Below are positions 1 to 7,776 of a stretch of 15,444 nucleotides of DNA, piece after piece. The notes beneath the pieces are model-generated. The model did not search any database and was not told the DNA's origin. It saw only the letters and a list, made by a program, of their open reading frames with translations. Source of the stretch: an uncultured Finegoldia sp. (GTDB lineage: Bacteria; Bacillota; Clostridia; Tissierellales; Peptoniphilaceae); contig NZ_CAMXVC010000036.1 in the NCBI RefSeq assembly GCF_947252345.1, positions 1 to 15,444 on the forward strand, in the 5' to 3' direction. Made by a program: the position numbers and the translations under genes. Every line of letters starts with the position of its first letter. Positions within the stretch are counted from its first letter, which is position 1.

Positions 1-266
1 AGATAAATCTTACAAATTATAGCAAAAAAAGAATAATAAATGATTTATATTTAAAAGGTATTGATAAAAAAATATATGAAAATTATTTGAATGAACATCT
101 TGATTTTGATTTTGAATTAGAAAAAGCAGAACAAATTGTCAGCACAAAAATAAATTTATGGAAGCAAAAATACCAAGGCTATTTGCTAAAAAATAAAATT
201 ATTAATTTCCTTCTACAGAAGGGCTTTGATTATAATATCTCAAAAATAGTAAGTGATAAATTCTGA
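1..266 (+). CDS. recX: Regulatory protein RecX, C-terminal part (5' truncated)
   Basis: The open frame enters the window at base 3 and runs for 87 codons to a TGA stop. The visible part carries RecX-type three-helix repeats. A stretch starting NYSKKRIINDLYLKGI matches the family pattern in which a basic segment precedes 'L..KGI', and the C-terminal repeat contains YLLKNKIINFLLQKGFDYNIS. RecX proteins bind RecA filaments in the cytoplasm and modulate recombination and SOS induction. The start, promoter and N-terminal repeats lie outside the window. The stop overlaps the ATG of the next gene by one base (TGATG), so the two are probably translationally coupled. The family call rests on the repeat pattern alone. 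Confidence 0.8.
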   Translation, partial: INLTNYSKKRIINDLYLKGIDKKIYENYLNEHLDFDFELEKAEQIVSTKINLWKQKYQGYLLKNKIINFLLQKGFDYNISKIVSDKF

Positions 267-559
267 TGTATTATCTATATATTTTAAAATGCGCAGACAA
301 TAGTTTGTATACAGGAATTACAAACAATCTAGAAAAAAGAATAAAAAATCATAACAAAGGAATAGCTAGTAAATACACTAGGGCAAGACTTCCTGTTGAA
401 TTTGTTTTTATAAAAGATATTGAAAATAAAAATGACGCTTTAAAAGAAGAAATAAAAACAAAAAAATTAACAAGAAAACAAAAAATTAAATTGATTAATT
501 CAGATGAGAATAAAATAAAAGATTATATTTCAATTAAAAAAAGCTTAAGTTTTGAATAA
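266..559 (+). CDS. GIY-YIG nuclease superfamily protein (YhbQ/YazA-like, UPF0213)
   Basis: This is a 97-residue single-domain protein. It shows the GIY-YIG signature: YLYIL at residues 3-7, then LYTGITNNLEKRIKNHNKG at 14-32, with the conserved Arg25. The family Glu is probably E62 in the ALKEEIKTKKL helix. Stand-alone proteins of this size are common in Bacillota. They are presumed DNA structure-acting endonucleases, but the cellular role is not settled. The gene starts one base inside the recX stop, and no separate ribosome site is needed if translation is coupled. Its last codons form one arm of the terminator hairpin shared with rplT. The lysine-rich tail after residue 66 is typical of the family. 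Confidence 0.88.
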   Translation: MYYLYILKCADNSLYTGITNNLEKRIKNHNKGIASKYTRARLPVEFVFIKDIENKNDALKEEIKTKKLTRKQKIKLINSDENKIKDYISIKKSLSFE

Positions 560-570
560 CTTAAGCTTTT
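539..570. terminator. Bidirectional intrinsic terminator between the GIY-YIG gene and rplT
   Basis: The inverted repeat AAGCTTAAG (541-549) / CTTAAGCTT (560-568) has a 10-base loop, extended by flanking A and T runs to 539-570. On the + strand it is followed by TTTTGTTATT. On the - strand it is followed by seven T. It therefore serves both convergent units, best for rplT. The left arm lies inside the coding sequence of the nuclease gene. Confidence 0.85.
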
Positions 571-574
571 GTTA

Positions 575-928
575 TTATAAATTGTTTTTTGCTAGCTCAA
601 CTAATTTAGCAAATTCTTTTTCATCTCTTACAGCCATATCTGCAAGAACTTTTCTGTTTAAATCTACTCCTGCTAATTTTAAGCCATGCATAAATTTGCT
701 ATAACTTAAATCATGCATTCTTGTAGCTGCATTGATTCTAGCAATCCAAAGTTTTCTAAAGTCTCTTTTTCTTCTTTTTCTTCCTACATAAGAATAAGCT
801 AAAGATTTCATTACTGCTTGATTAGCAGTTTTAAATAATGTATGTTTTGAACCAAAATATCCTTTAGCTTGTTTTAATATTTTTTTGTGTCTTCTTCTAG
901 TATTTACACCACGTTTAATTCTTGCCAT
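575..928 (-). CDS. rplT: 50S ribosomal protein L20
   Basis: This 117-residue protein of normal family length starts MARIKRGVNTRRRHKKILK. It has the basic N-terminal extension that threads into 23S rRNA, followed by the globular part (residues about 60-117) with INAATRMHDLSYSKF. L20 is needed early in 50S assembly, and in Bacillota it also represses its own operon by binding the infC leader RNA. The ATG follows a GAGGGGG ribosome site, 18 bases after the rpmI stop. It is the last gene of infC-rpmI-rplT and ends in the terminator at 539-570. Confidence 0.98.
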   Translation of the reverse strand: MARIKRGVNTRRRHKKILKQAKGYFGSKHTLFKTANQAVMKSLAYSYVGRKRRKRDFRKLWIARINAATRMHDLSYSKFMHGLKLAGVDLNRKVLADMAVRDEKEFAKLVELAKNNL

Positions 929-946
929 CTATATTTCCCCCTCTAA

Positions 947-1138
947 CTAAGGAATCATTTTATCGATTCTTTTCATATCTGCTTCGCTTACTGTAGTACC
1001 TTTTCTCAAGTTTCTAACTCTTTTTGCAGATTTCTTGCCTGTTAAGTGACTTGCATAAGCTTTGAATCTTCTTAACTTACCTGTACCAGTTCTTCTAAAT
1101 CTCTTAGCAGAACCTCTATGTGTCTTCATTTTTGCCAT
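947..1138 (-). CDS. rpmI: 50S ribosomal protein L35
   Basis: This 63-residue, strongly basic protein starts MAKMKTHRGSAKRFRRTGTG and contains the family segment FKAYASHLTGKKSAKRVRNLR. It is a structural protein of the large subunit and of normal length. A GAGGGGG ribosome site precedes the ATG, and the gap to the infC stop is 13 bases. The conserved order infC-rpmI-rplT supports the call and indicates cotranscription. Confidence 0.98.
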   Translation of the reverse strand: MAKMKTHRGSAKRFRRTGTGKLRRFKAYASHLTGKKSAKRVRNLRKGTTVSEADMKRIDKMIP

Positions 1139-1151
1139 ATATATTCCCCCT

Positions 1152-1670
1152 CTAATTTTCTTTATCAGTCAAAGGACCCATAAACATAATCATCATTCTG
1201 CCTTCCATAGAAGGTTTCTTTTCTATTTGTCCTACATGTTTAGTCAATTCGTAAAATTTATCCAATACTTCTTTGCCCATATCTTTATGTCCAAGTTCCC
1301 TTCCTCTAAATCTAACAGAAACTTTAACTCTGTTATCATTTCCTAAAAACTTAGATGCCTGATTGGCCTTAACTTCCAAATCGTGAGTATCAATACTTGG
1401 CGAAAGTCTTATTTCTTTTACATTAATGACTTTTTGATTTTTCTTAGCTTCTTTTTCTTTTTTCAATGCATCATATTTAAACTTACCATAATCTAATATT
1501 TTGCATACTGGTGGCTTAGCGTTAGGAGCAACATTTACTAAATCTAAATGTTTATCATCTGCCATTTTTAAAGCTTCTTTGAGAGCTACTACTCCAATTT
1601 GTTCTCCCTCATCATCTATAAGCCTAACTTTAGCAGATCTAATCTCCTCATTAATCATTAAATCTTTTAT
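1152..1670 (-). CDS. infC: Translation initiation factor IF-3 (probable AUA start)
   Basis: The frame encodes IF-3. The N-domain has INEEIRSAKVRLID and the linker-side motif NAKPPVCKILDYGKFKY. The C-domain has VKEIRLSPSIDTHDLEVK, RFRGRE and MEGRMMIMFMGP. IF-3 binds the 30S subunit, prevents premature joining with 50S and proofreads the start codon and initiator tRNA. The start was chosen from the ribosome site. GGAGG (1678-1682) is 8 bases before an in-frame ATA (1668-1670), giving 172 residues. A TTG at 1683-1685 sits on the 5' edge of that ribosome site, and the first in-frame ATG (1656-1658) is about 19 bases from it, so both are badly placed. Rare start codons on infC are a known autoregulatory device, because IF-3 rejects them. 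The protein identity is certain; the start is inferred. Confidence 0.93.
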   Translation of the reverse strand: MKDLMINEEIRSAKVRLIDDEGEQIGVVALKEALKMADDKHLDLVNVAPNAKPPVCKILDYGKFKYDALKKEKEAKKNQKVINVKEIRLSPSIDTHDLEVKANQASKFLGNDNRVKVSVRFRGRELGHKDMGKEVLDKFYELTKHVGQIEKKPSMEGRMMIMFMGPLTDKEN

Positions 1671-1677
1671 ACTATTC

Positions 1678-1682
1678 ACCTC
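1678..1682 (-). promoter_or_regulatory. infC ribosome binding site (decides the start)
   Basis: On the - strand this is TTTGGAGGTGAAT, a strong Shine-Dalgarno match. It lies 15 bases after the leader terminator stem. Its spacing fits the ATA at 1668-1670 and not the upstream TTG or the downstream ATG. Confidence 0.7.
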
Positions 1683-1685
1683 CAA

Positions 1686-1795
1686 ATAAATAATGGCGGG
1701 TAGAAAATACCCGCCATAAATTAATAAACAAATTTAATTATAACCTTATGAATTTAAAATTATAAGGTGAGAGCGGATACCTCTACTTATTAACA
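1686..1795 (-). promoter_or_regulatory. Structured infC operon leader (L20-leader type)
   Basis: Between the promoter and the ribosome site the - strand transcript has about 110 bases of ordered structure. First comes a small hairpin AGAG/CTCT (1781-1784 with 1770-1773). Next is a stem ATAAGGT/ACCTTAT (1762-1768 with 1743-1749). Last is a GC-rich terminator-like hairpin (1693-1717). In Bacillota this position is occupied by the L20 autoregulatory leader, where L20 binding favours premature termination. The position and terminator support that assignment, but I cannot run a covariance model, and the L20-binding core is not proven here. Confidence 0.7.
1693..1717 (-). terminator. Attenuator hairpin in the infC leader
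   Basis: A perfect 10-bp inverted repeat, ATGGCGGGTA / TACCCGCCAT, has a 5-base loop. On the - strand it is followed by TATTTATTT and then directly by the ribosome site. It is by far the most GC-rich hairpin in the intergenic region. The U-run is interrupted, which suits a conditional terminator. It would also catch transcripts reading through from the upstream mprF-like gene. Confidence 0.8.
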
Positions 1796-1801
1796 TCAAT
1801 T

Positions 1802-1830
1802 ATTCTATACTATCTTATACAATTTGTCAA
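1802..1830 (-). promoter_or_regulatory. Promoter of infC-rpmI-rplT
   Basis: The -35 TTGACA (1825-1830) and -10 TAGAAT (1802-1807) are separated by exactly 17 bases, a near-perfect sigma-A promoter. Transcription would start near 1795. The -35 box directly abuts the stop codon of the upstream mprF-like gene. Confidence 0.88.
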
Positions 1831-4230
1831 CTATTTTTTTCTAGAATTTACAACACTTATTAAAATATATGGTAAATTAAAATCTGAAGTATAAGCAATG
1901 TATTTATTTGACCAAGTTGGTTTAAATTTATCTTTGTAACTTCTTAATCCCTTAAAATTATATATGTTATTTTGTGAGTTGTAAATAATATTTAACATTT
2001 TTTCCTTTTTCTTAGAATATATTTTATCTCCTACTTTTGACAATGGGGCCATTCCTAAATAAAATTTTTCATAATTATTTTCTTGTGCCCACAAAATCAA
2101 TTTTATGAAAATAAAATCCATAAGACCTTCATCTTTTGACCTTATATATCTCATCAAATCTATTGAAATGGTCTTTTGGTCATAAAACGGCTGTAAGTTT
2201 GCAAATGCGAGTAATTCATTTTCTTTGTATATACAAGCAATTTTCGTTCTTTTCAAATAATTTTCATCAAAAAATCCGAGACTAAATCCCATTTCATTTT
2301 TCCCTCCAAGCCAATTATCAGAAACTCTTTTCATATTTAAAAGTAAACTTTCACTTGGTTCTTCGACTTTGAACTGGAAATTCCCTTTATCAAAATTATT
2401 AATTACATGTCTCCACGTTCTATTTTTCTTGCCTACTAGCGAAAATTCTGTTAAATCTAGCGTTGCATCTTGTCCGACTTTAACAAATCTAAATCCTTGG
2501 TCACAATACAATTCAAGATTTTCTCCGTTTATTTCATAGAAACAAACATTCATATGATATTCGCTACAATAATTTATGAACTCATCAATCGCCTCTACAA
2601 AATTTTCTTTTACTCCTATTGGGTCTCCCAAAACAATTACGCTATTATTTACAGGTCTGTACATAATCATTACAGTTTTTATTTTATTAAAATATACATT
2701 TTTATCATTCAAAAAAACTAAATGACTGAACTCATTCCCACCGTAGTTGTTCAAAAATTCTGAAATAGTTTGAAAATCTTCATCTGTTAATTTTTTAAAT
2801 TCTATTTTTTTAGTTCTAGTATATTGTGATATATATGAAATCAACAAAATAATCAATATATAAAAAACTATTAATTTTTTGTTTTCTATTAAATAATGTA
2901 GTGAATATTTTTTAGTTGACGTCAAGAAATTTACTTTTGCAGCTGTATTGCTAATGAAAATAAATAGAACACTTACTATCGTTATTTTCATTATTGTATG
3001 ATAAAAATCCTTAAATTCAAATTTTATGGCACTATCTGTGAAACCATCTTTTAAAATGTAAATTACTATTGCCAAAGTGAAGGTTATAATAGATTCTTCT
3101 ACATCCAATCCTTTTAAAATTGTCGAAAAAACTGATATCCATAATACAAATTCTGTAATATAGAAAACTTTTCTAACAGATTTTTTTATTCCCGGTGCAA
3201 GCATTATGAGTAACCCACCTGATGTTAGAGTTATCAATTTTGCAAATAGCATTACATCTTTTTTCACAAATCTTCGTAATATCTTAATTCTCATAAGAAT
3301 TGAAGGTGTCGCAACACTAAGACATAATATAATTCCCACTACCAGAGTAATGATTGACAAAATTTTAAAAGCAAATTGTTTATTATTGCCATCTACATAT
3401 GAATCATTATATATCTTTCTCAAAATCATTGCCAATGAAATCAGCCAAGGGATAATTACAGATATTATTCTGTATAATAAAATAAACATAATTGAAGCTT
3501 GAGGCTCTATTAAATGACTTAATAAGTGAATAGCGAGCAAATCAGATACTATAAGTCCACTAGGTGCTAAACTTATTAGCCCAATTACCTGACTGACGCA
3601 ATATATCAAAATTAATTGTTGGTAGTTTATATCTGTAAATCTTTTTATAAAATATACGAACAATGAAATATAGCAAATATTAACAAAGAGTTCGTATACA
3701 AAAATTGAAGTTTTTTCTTTATTTGTAAAATCATCAAAAGATATGAAGTTTAAATAAGAATTTTGCTTTTTATAATATAAAAAACAAACACCAACAAAAA
3801 TAAAAATCAAGTACAATAAAAACAATGTCCATTGTGGTTTTACAGTAAAAATAACAAATATGCTAATCAAACTTAACGCTAAAAAATGAGCAAAATTTAT
3901 TAAATATTTTTTGTTTTCAAAATTTTCATCATCTAAAAATTTTGAATCTACTCCTTTTATCCAAACAAATTTTCTAAGAGACTCAAAAATCCAATTTGAT
4001 TTTAATTTTGCCTTGTCGATTTTTCCATCAACAATAAAATGCGACATCATTGATATGAAAAATATTAGCATCCCCAAAAAAGTAATTTCTATTTTCTGAA
4101 AAGAACTTATTAAAATTTTGTAGTTAAATATTTGATTATTTAAAATAAAATTGTTTTTTACAATATAGAAAACTATAAGAGTAAAAATTATAGTGTACGA
4201 AATCTTGATGTATTTTAGTTTTTTATCCAT
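1831..4230 (-). CDS. mprF: MprF-type phosphatidylglycerol aminoacyltransferase/flippase
   Basis: This 799-residue membrane protein is close to the usual MprF length of about 840. Roughly residues 1-470 form many hydrophobic segments (first ones near 7-28, 48-68, 109-130 and 133-152). They include a flippase-like stretch with LAPSGLIVSDLLAIHLLSHL and LLYRIISVIIPWL. The cytosolic C-terminal synthase domain (DUF2156, dual GNAT fold) starts near 478. It shows GDPIG (535-539), NWLGGK (639-644), DLMRY (691-695), LGMAPLS (725-731) and FKGLRSYKDKFKPTW (759-773). MprF moves lysine or alanine from aminoacyl-tRNA to phosphatidylglycerol and flips the product outward, lowering negative surface charge and resisting cationic peptides. 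The amino acid used cannot be read from sequence. It follows the ABC gene by 9 bases with ribosome site AAGGGGG, so it is cotranscribed. There is no terminator after it. Confidence 0.9.
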   Translation of the reverse strand: MDKKLKYIKISYTIIFTLIVFYIVKNNFILNNQIFNYKILISSFQKIEITFLGMLIFFISMMSHFIVDGKIDKAKLKSNWIFESLRKFVWIKGVDSKFLDDENFENKKYLINFAHFLALSLISIFVIFTVKPQWTLFLLYLIFIFVGVCFLYYKKQNSYLNFISFDDFTNKEKTSIFVYELFVNICYISLFVYFIKRFTDINYQQLILIYCVSQVIGLISLAPSGLIVSDLLAIHLLSHLIEPQASIMFILLYRIISVIIPWLISLAMILRKIYNDSYVDGNNKQFAFKILSIITLVVGIILCLSVATPSILMRIKILRRFVKKDVMLFAKLITLTSGGLLIMLAPGIKKSVRKVFYITEFVLWISVFSTILKGLDVEESIITFTLAIVIYILKDGFTDSAIKFEFKDFYHTIMKITIVSVLFIFISNTAAKVNFLTSTKKYSLHYLIENKKLIVFYILIILLISYISQYTRTKKIEFKKLTDEDFQTISEFLNNYGGNEFSHLVFLNDKNVYFNKIKTVMIMYRPVNNSVIVLGDPIGVKENFVEAIDEFINYCSEYHMNVCFYEINGENLELYCDQGFRFVKVGQDATLDLTEFSLVGKKNRTWRHVINNFDKGNFQFKVEEPSESLLLNMKRVSDNWLGGKNEMGFSLGFFDENYLKRTKIACIYKENELLAFANLQPFYDQKTISIDLMRYIRSKDEGLMDFIFIKLILWAQENNYEKFYLGMAPLSKVGDKIYSKKKEKMLNIIYNSQNNIYNFKGLRSYKDKFKPTWSNKYIAYTSDFNLPYILISVVNSRKK

Positions 4231-4239
4231 TTTTCCCCC

Positions 4240-5979
4240 TTAAGATGATTTCTGCTCATCATATATTTGCTTGTAAAAACCTTCTTTTTTGATTAATTCA
4301 GTATGACAACCACTCTCTATTATTTTACCATTAGATAATGCGTATATTGTGTCTACATTTCTTATAGTGGATAATCTATGTGCAACGATTATAGTTGTTC
4401 TAGAAAATTTAAGTTTTTCTAATGGCTTCTGGATTATTTGTTCAGTTTCAGTGTCTATATTTGAAGTTGCTTCATCAAGTATCAATATTTTTGGATTTCT
4501 GATATATGCCCTTGCAAAAGAAATTAATTGTCTCTCCCCTTGAGATAAATTTATACCTTTTTCTTTTATTTGCTCATTTAATCCTCGCTTTATTAAAGTA
4601 TCACATCCTAATTCGTTAAGGGCGTCAATTACATCTTCATCAGAATATTCTTTACCCAGTGTAATGTTGTTTTTTAGATTTGCTTCGAATAAAAAAGGTT
4701 CTTGTAATACTACAGCAAAATTTTCTCGTAAAAAATCTTCGTTTAAATCGTTGATATTTTGTCCATCTATCAGTATCTCCCCTTTTCTTACATCGTAAAA
4801 TTTCAGTATTAAATTCAATATTGTAGACTTACCGCTGCCTGTCGTTCCAACGAAAGCCGCACTTGAACCCTTTGGAATTGTAAATGATACGTTTTTCAAA
4901 ACATCAACTTTGTCATAAGCAAAGTATACATTTCTAAATTCAATATTTCCTTCGACTTTCAGCAAATTTCCTTCAGCTTTTTTTGTTTTTTCAAATTTCA
5001 TTACGTCGAAAATATGAGATGCAGATGCGTATGCTTGTTCCATATCGCCAAATCTTGTTACTATTACGCTTATATTAGAAAATATTTTAGAAGTGTAATC
5101 GATTATAACATAAATTCCGCCAATAGTAACTGGATAACTTTTTGTAATTTGTCCATACCCAAAATAAAACAGAATTATAACAGTAGACAATAATCCTATA
5201 ATATCTATGGCTCGGTATCCTCCATAACTTCTTAATTTCGTAAGTTCTAAATTGTTCTCAAAAATCTCTACATTTAGCTTATTGAATTTATTTTCAATTG
5301 TTTTTTTAACGTTTAGAGCTTGTATTATCTCAATATTATTGATATTTTCATTGATATTTGCATTGATTTTGCTTACTAAGTGTCTAATTCTTTTATTATA
5401 ATTTGCAGACTTGTATCTATAATCATAAAAAATAATAAAAACTAAGGGAAAAAGAATTAAAAGCATCGCTGATACTCTAATATTTGTTGCTATTAACATA
5501 AAATATACCGCTACTATCATTATTAAAGAGGTCAATATATCTGCAAGAATTAACTGAAACATAACTTTTAATCGCATAGTGTCATTTGTAATTCTCGAAA
5601 CAATACTTCCCGCAGCTAAATTGTCAAAATATTCAATTGGAAGTTCATTAATATGCTTATAAATATCATTTTGTACAAAATATGTTATATTATTCGCTGC
5701 TAATTCAAAATAAATCATACACAAATTACTGAAAATTCCGCAGGCAACATAAATTACAAGATAAAGTAACAAATATAAAATAATCGTCGAGAAATTACCG
5801 ACAATTTTACCCTTTGCTACAAATTCATTGAGCACAAATCCAATTACAATCGGCCCTATAATTTCCATAGATGTTCTCAATAATGAAAATATGAATCCTA
5901 TTGTCAATTCTTTTGATTGCTTCATTGTATACATTTTCAATTTTTCTGATACAAATCTGCTTCTCAGTTTACTGTTCAT
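4240..5979 (-). CDS. ABC exporter half-transporter, catalytically canonical subunit
   Basis: This 579-residue protein fuses a six-helix exporter domain (about 15-300) to an ATPase domain (about 345-579). Visible are Walker A GTTGSGKST (378-386), Q-loop Gln426, an atypical signature LSQGE (478-482), Walker B ILILDEA with catalytic Glu503, and H-loop His534 in VAHRLST. The altered signature together with an intact Glu is the pattern of the canonical half in heterodimeric exporters such as TM288, LmrD and BmrD. Its start overlaps the end of the partner gene by 11 bases, and GAGGT precedes the ATG. It likely exports a hydrophobic or amphipathic compound across the membrane. The substrate is unknown; the downstream mprF hints at envelope or peptide stress. 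Confidence 0.93.
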   Translation of the reverse strand: MNSKLRSRFVSEKLKMYTMKQSKELTIGFIFSLLRTSMEIIGPIVIGFVLNEFVAKGKIVGNFSTIILYLLLYLVIYVACGIFSNLCMIYFELAANNITYFVQNDIYKHINELPIEYFDNLAAGSIVSRITNDTMRLKVMFQLILADILTSLIMIVAVYFMLIATNIRVSAMLLILFPLVFIIFYDYRYKSANYNKRIRHLVSKINANINENINNIEIIQALNVKKTIENKFNKLNVEIFENNLELTKLRSYGGYRAIDIIGLLSTVIILFYFGYGQITKSYPVTIGGIYVIIDYTSKIFSNISVIVTRFGDMEQAYASASHIFDVMKFEKTKKAEGNLLKVEGNIEFRNVYFAYDKVDVLKNVSFTIPKGSSAAFVGTTGSGKSTILNLILKFYDVRKGEILIDGQNINDLNEDFLRENFAVVLQEPFLFEANLKNNITLGKEYSDEDVIDALNELGCDTLIKRGLNEQIKEKGINLSQGERQLISFARAYIRNPKILILDEATSNIDTETEQIIQKPLEKLKFSRTTIIVAHRLSTIRNVDTIYALSNGKIIESGCHTELIKKEGFYKQIYDEQKSS

Positions 5980-7696
5980 ATCTACCTCTCAATAATTGAA
6001 CATTGTATTGTGTGTAATACCACTTTTTATTAGCCATCAATTCGCAATGAGTTCCTATTTCACTAATTCCCCCATTTTTTAATACAATTATCAAATCAAA
6101 ATCATCAATTTGATTTAATCTATGAGTAGCTAATATAACAGTTTTATTCAATCTTTTTAGTTCTTTTAAAATATTTTTTTCAGTCTGAGTATCAAGAGCA
6201 CTTAAACAATCGTCTAAAACAACTAAATTAGAATTTTTTAATAAAGCCCTTGCTATGGAGATTCTCTGTTTTTGTCCGCCTGATAATGATACCCCATTTT
6301 CACCACACAAAGTTTCAAAACCATCAGGAAAATTTACAATATCCTTGTAAATATCAGCGCTTTTTGAAGCGTTTAAAATCTCGTCATATGTTGCATTCTG
6401 ATTAGACAGTTTTATGTTATTTTTTATAGTATCTGAAAAAATCATACTCTTTTGGGATACATAAGCTATGTTATCTCTTATCGACAGTAAATTAACCAAA
6501 TTAGTAGCTTGTCCATTTATTTGAAATTCATCTTGCCTTGGATATAAAAACAATAACTGTTTTAGAATAGTTGATTTGCCTGACCCAGTTTTGCCTACAA
6601 TTGCCACCCTCATATTTTTCTTTATTTCAAATGAAATATTTTTTAAAGAATAATCATTTGAATATGGATATTTGAATGAGTAATTCTGAAATTTAATACT
6701 ATCTATTTCATCTACTTTCGCAAAATTTTCATTTAACTCCAAACTATCTTTATAATCCAATACTTTATCAATCCTATCCATAGAAGCATCTGCTTGTTGA
6801 TAAACATTTATGAAATTACCCAAAGCATACATCGGCCAGATTAACATATTTAAATAATAAGTAAAGGATAGCAATTGGCCAACAGAAATTTCTTGTTTAC
6901 TAATCAAAAATATTCCATACCCTATTGCTATTATAAAAGTTATTGCTGGAATAATTCTTTGAAAAGGTGCCATCATAGCTCTGTATCTTACTACGTCCAT
7001 ATTTGCTCTCACTAATTGTCTAGAACGTTCCTTAAAGGAATAATATCTAGTATTCTCAATTCCAAAGACACGAATAATTCTTATTCCTTCAATATCTTCA
7101 AGCACATTATTATTCAATTTATCAAAATTAGATTGAACCGCGTAAAATTTCTCATATATTTTTCTTCCTATTTTCAAGCATAAAAAGGCTAAAATCGGAA
7201 GTGGTAATATAGAAACTAACGTTAGTTTTACATCCACAACTACCATCATAATTATTATAATAAAGAGAGGAAATATTGTTGAATCAAATAATGTTAATGT
7301 TCCAAATCCCATCAAATCACTCAAACTATTTACATCTCCTGTCGCCCTATTCATTAATTCACCAGTTTTAAATGTTTGAAAATACTTCAAAGAAACGTTT
7401 AAAAACTTATTCATAAGTCTATTTCGTGTAACGTAGTTTATTTCATTTGATGCTCTGAAGGTAAAATAGCACCAACCCATTGCAAAAAAATATTTAACAC
7501 AAATTACTAAAATATCAAGTAACAATATTAAAAGAAATGGCTTGAGTTCAATGGAATTATTTAAAAGTCTATCTGTCAATTTCCCAGTGATATATGGAGG
7601 AATTAATCCAACTACATCACTAAGCAAAAGAAAAGAAACCGCCAAAATCAATTTATTTTTGTAGTATTTTAAAAACCATAAAAACTTTTTGTACAT
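5969..7696 (-). CDS. ABC exporter half-transporter, degenerate-site subunit
   Basis: This 575-residue protein has an exporter membrane domain (about 15-300) followed by an ATPase domain (about 330-575). Visible are Walker A GKTGSGKST (368-376), Q-loop Gln415, a canonical signature LSGGQ (471-475), Walker B LVVLDD and H-loop His525. The position that should be the catalytic Glu is Asp496 (LDDCLSALD), as in TM287 and LmrC/BmrC-type subunits. It therefore supplies the degenerate ATP site while its LSGGQ completes the working site of the partner at 4240-5979. The ATG follows a strong AGGAGGAG ribosome site just after the thrS terminator. It is the first gene of the ABC-ABC-mprF unit. I see no independent promoter in the 80 bases in front of it. 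The substrate cannot be assigned. Confidence 0.93.
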   Translation of the reverse strand: MYKKFLWFLKYYKNKLILAVSFLLLSDVVGLIPPYITGKLTDRLLNNSIELKPFLLILLLDILVICVKYFFAMGWCYFTFRASNEINYVTRNRLMNKFLNVSLKYFQTFKTGELMNRATGDVNSLSDLMGFGTLTLFDSTIFPLFIIIIMMVVVDVKLTLVSILPLPILAFLCLKIGRKIYEKFYAVQSNFDKLNNNVLEDIEGIRIIRVFGIENTRYYSFKERSRQLVRANMDVVRYRAMMAPFQRIIPAITFIIAIGYGIFLISKQEISVGQLLSFTYYLNMLIWPMYALGNFINVYQQADASMDRIDKVLDYKDSLELNENFAKVDEIDSIKFQNYSFKYPYSNDYSLKNISFEIKKNMRVAIVGKTGSGKSTILKQLLFLYPRQDEFQINGQATNLVNLLSIRDNIAYVSQKSMIFSDTIKNNIKLSNQNATYDEILNASKSADIYKDIVNFPDGFETLCGENGVSLSGGQKQRISIARALLKNSNLVVLDDCLSALDTQTEKNILKELKRLNKTVILATHRLNQIDDFDLIIVLKNGGISEIGTHCELMANKKWYYTQYNVQLLRGRYEQ

Positions 7697-7718
7697 TTCT
7701 CCTCCTATTATTAAAAAT

Positions 7719-7741
7719 TTGCTCTGAGAAAATCAGAGCAA
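7719..7741 (-). terminator. Terminator after thrS
   Basis: The perfect 9-bp inverted repeat TTGCTCTGA / TCAGAGCAA has a 5-base loop. On the - strand it is followed by ATTTTTAA. A run of seven T on the other side makes it potentially bidirectional, though no + strand gene needs it. It sits 35 bases after the thrS stop and 22 bases before the ABC gene. Confidence 0.8.
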
Positions 7742-7776
7742 TTTTTTTTATTTTTAATCCAATTAATTCTATTATA

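Noticed and set aside
1062..1346. 94-codon + strand frame across rpmI and infC
   Set aside because: It is the reverse complement of two highly conserved translation genes and has no ribosome site; a shadow frame.
1683..1685. TTG as the infC start codon
   Set aside because: It lies at the 5' edge of the only strong Shine-Dalgarno sequence and has no ribosome site upstream, only the terminator stem.
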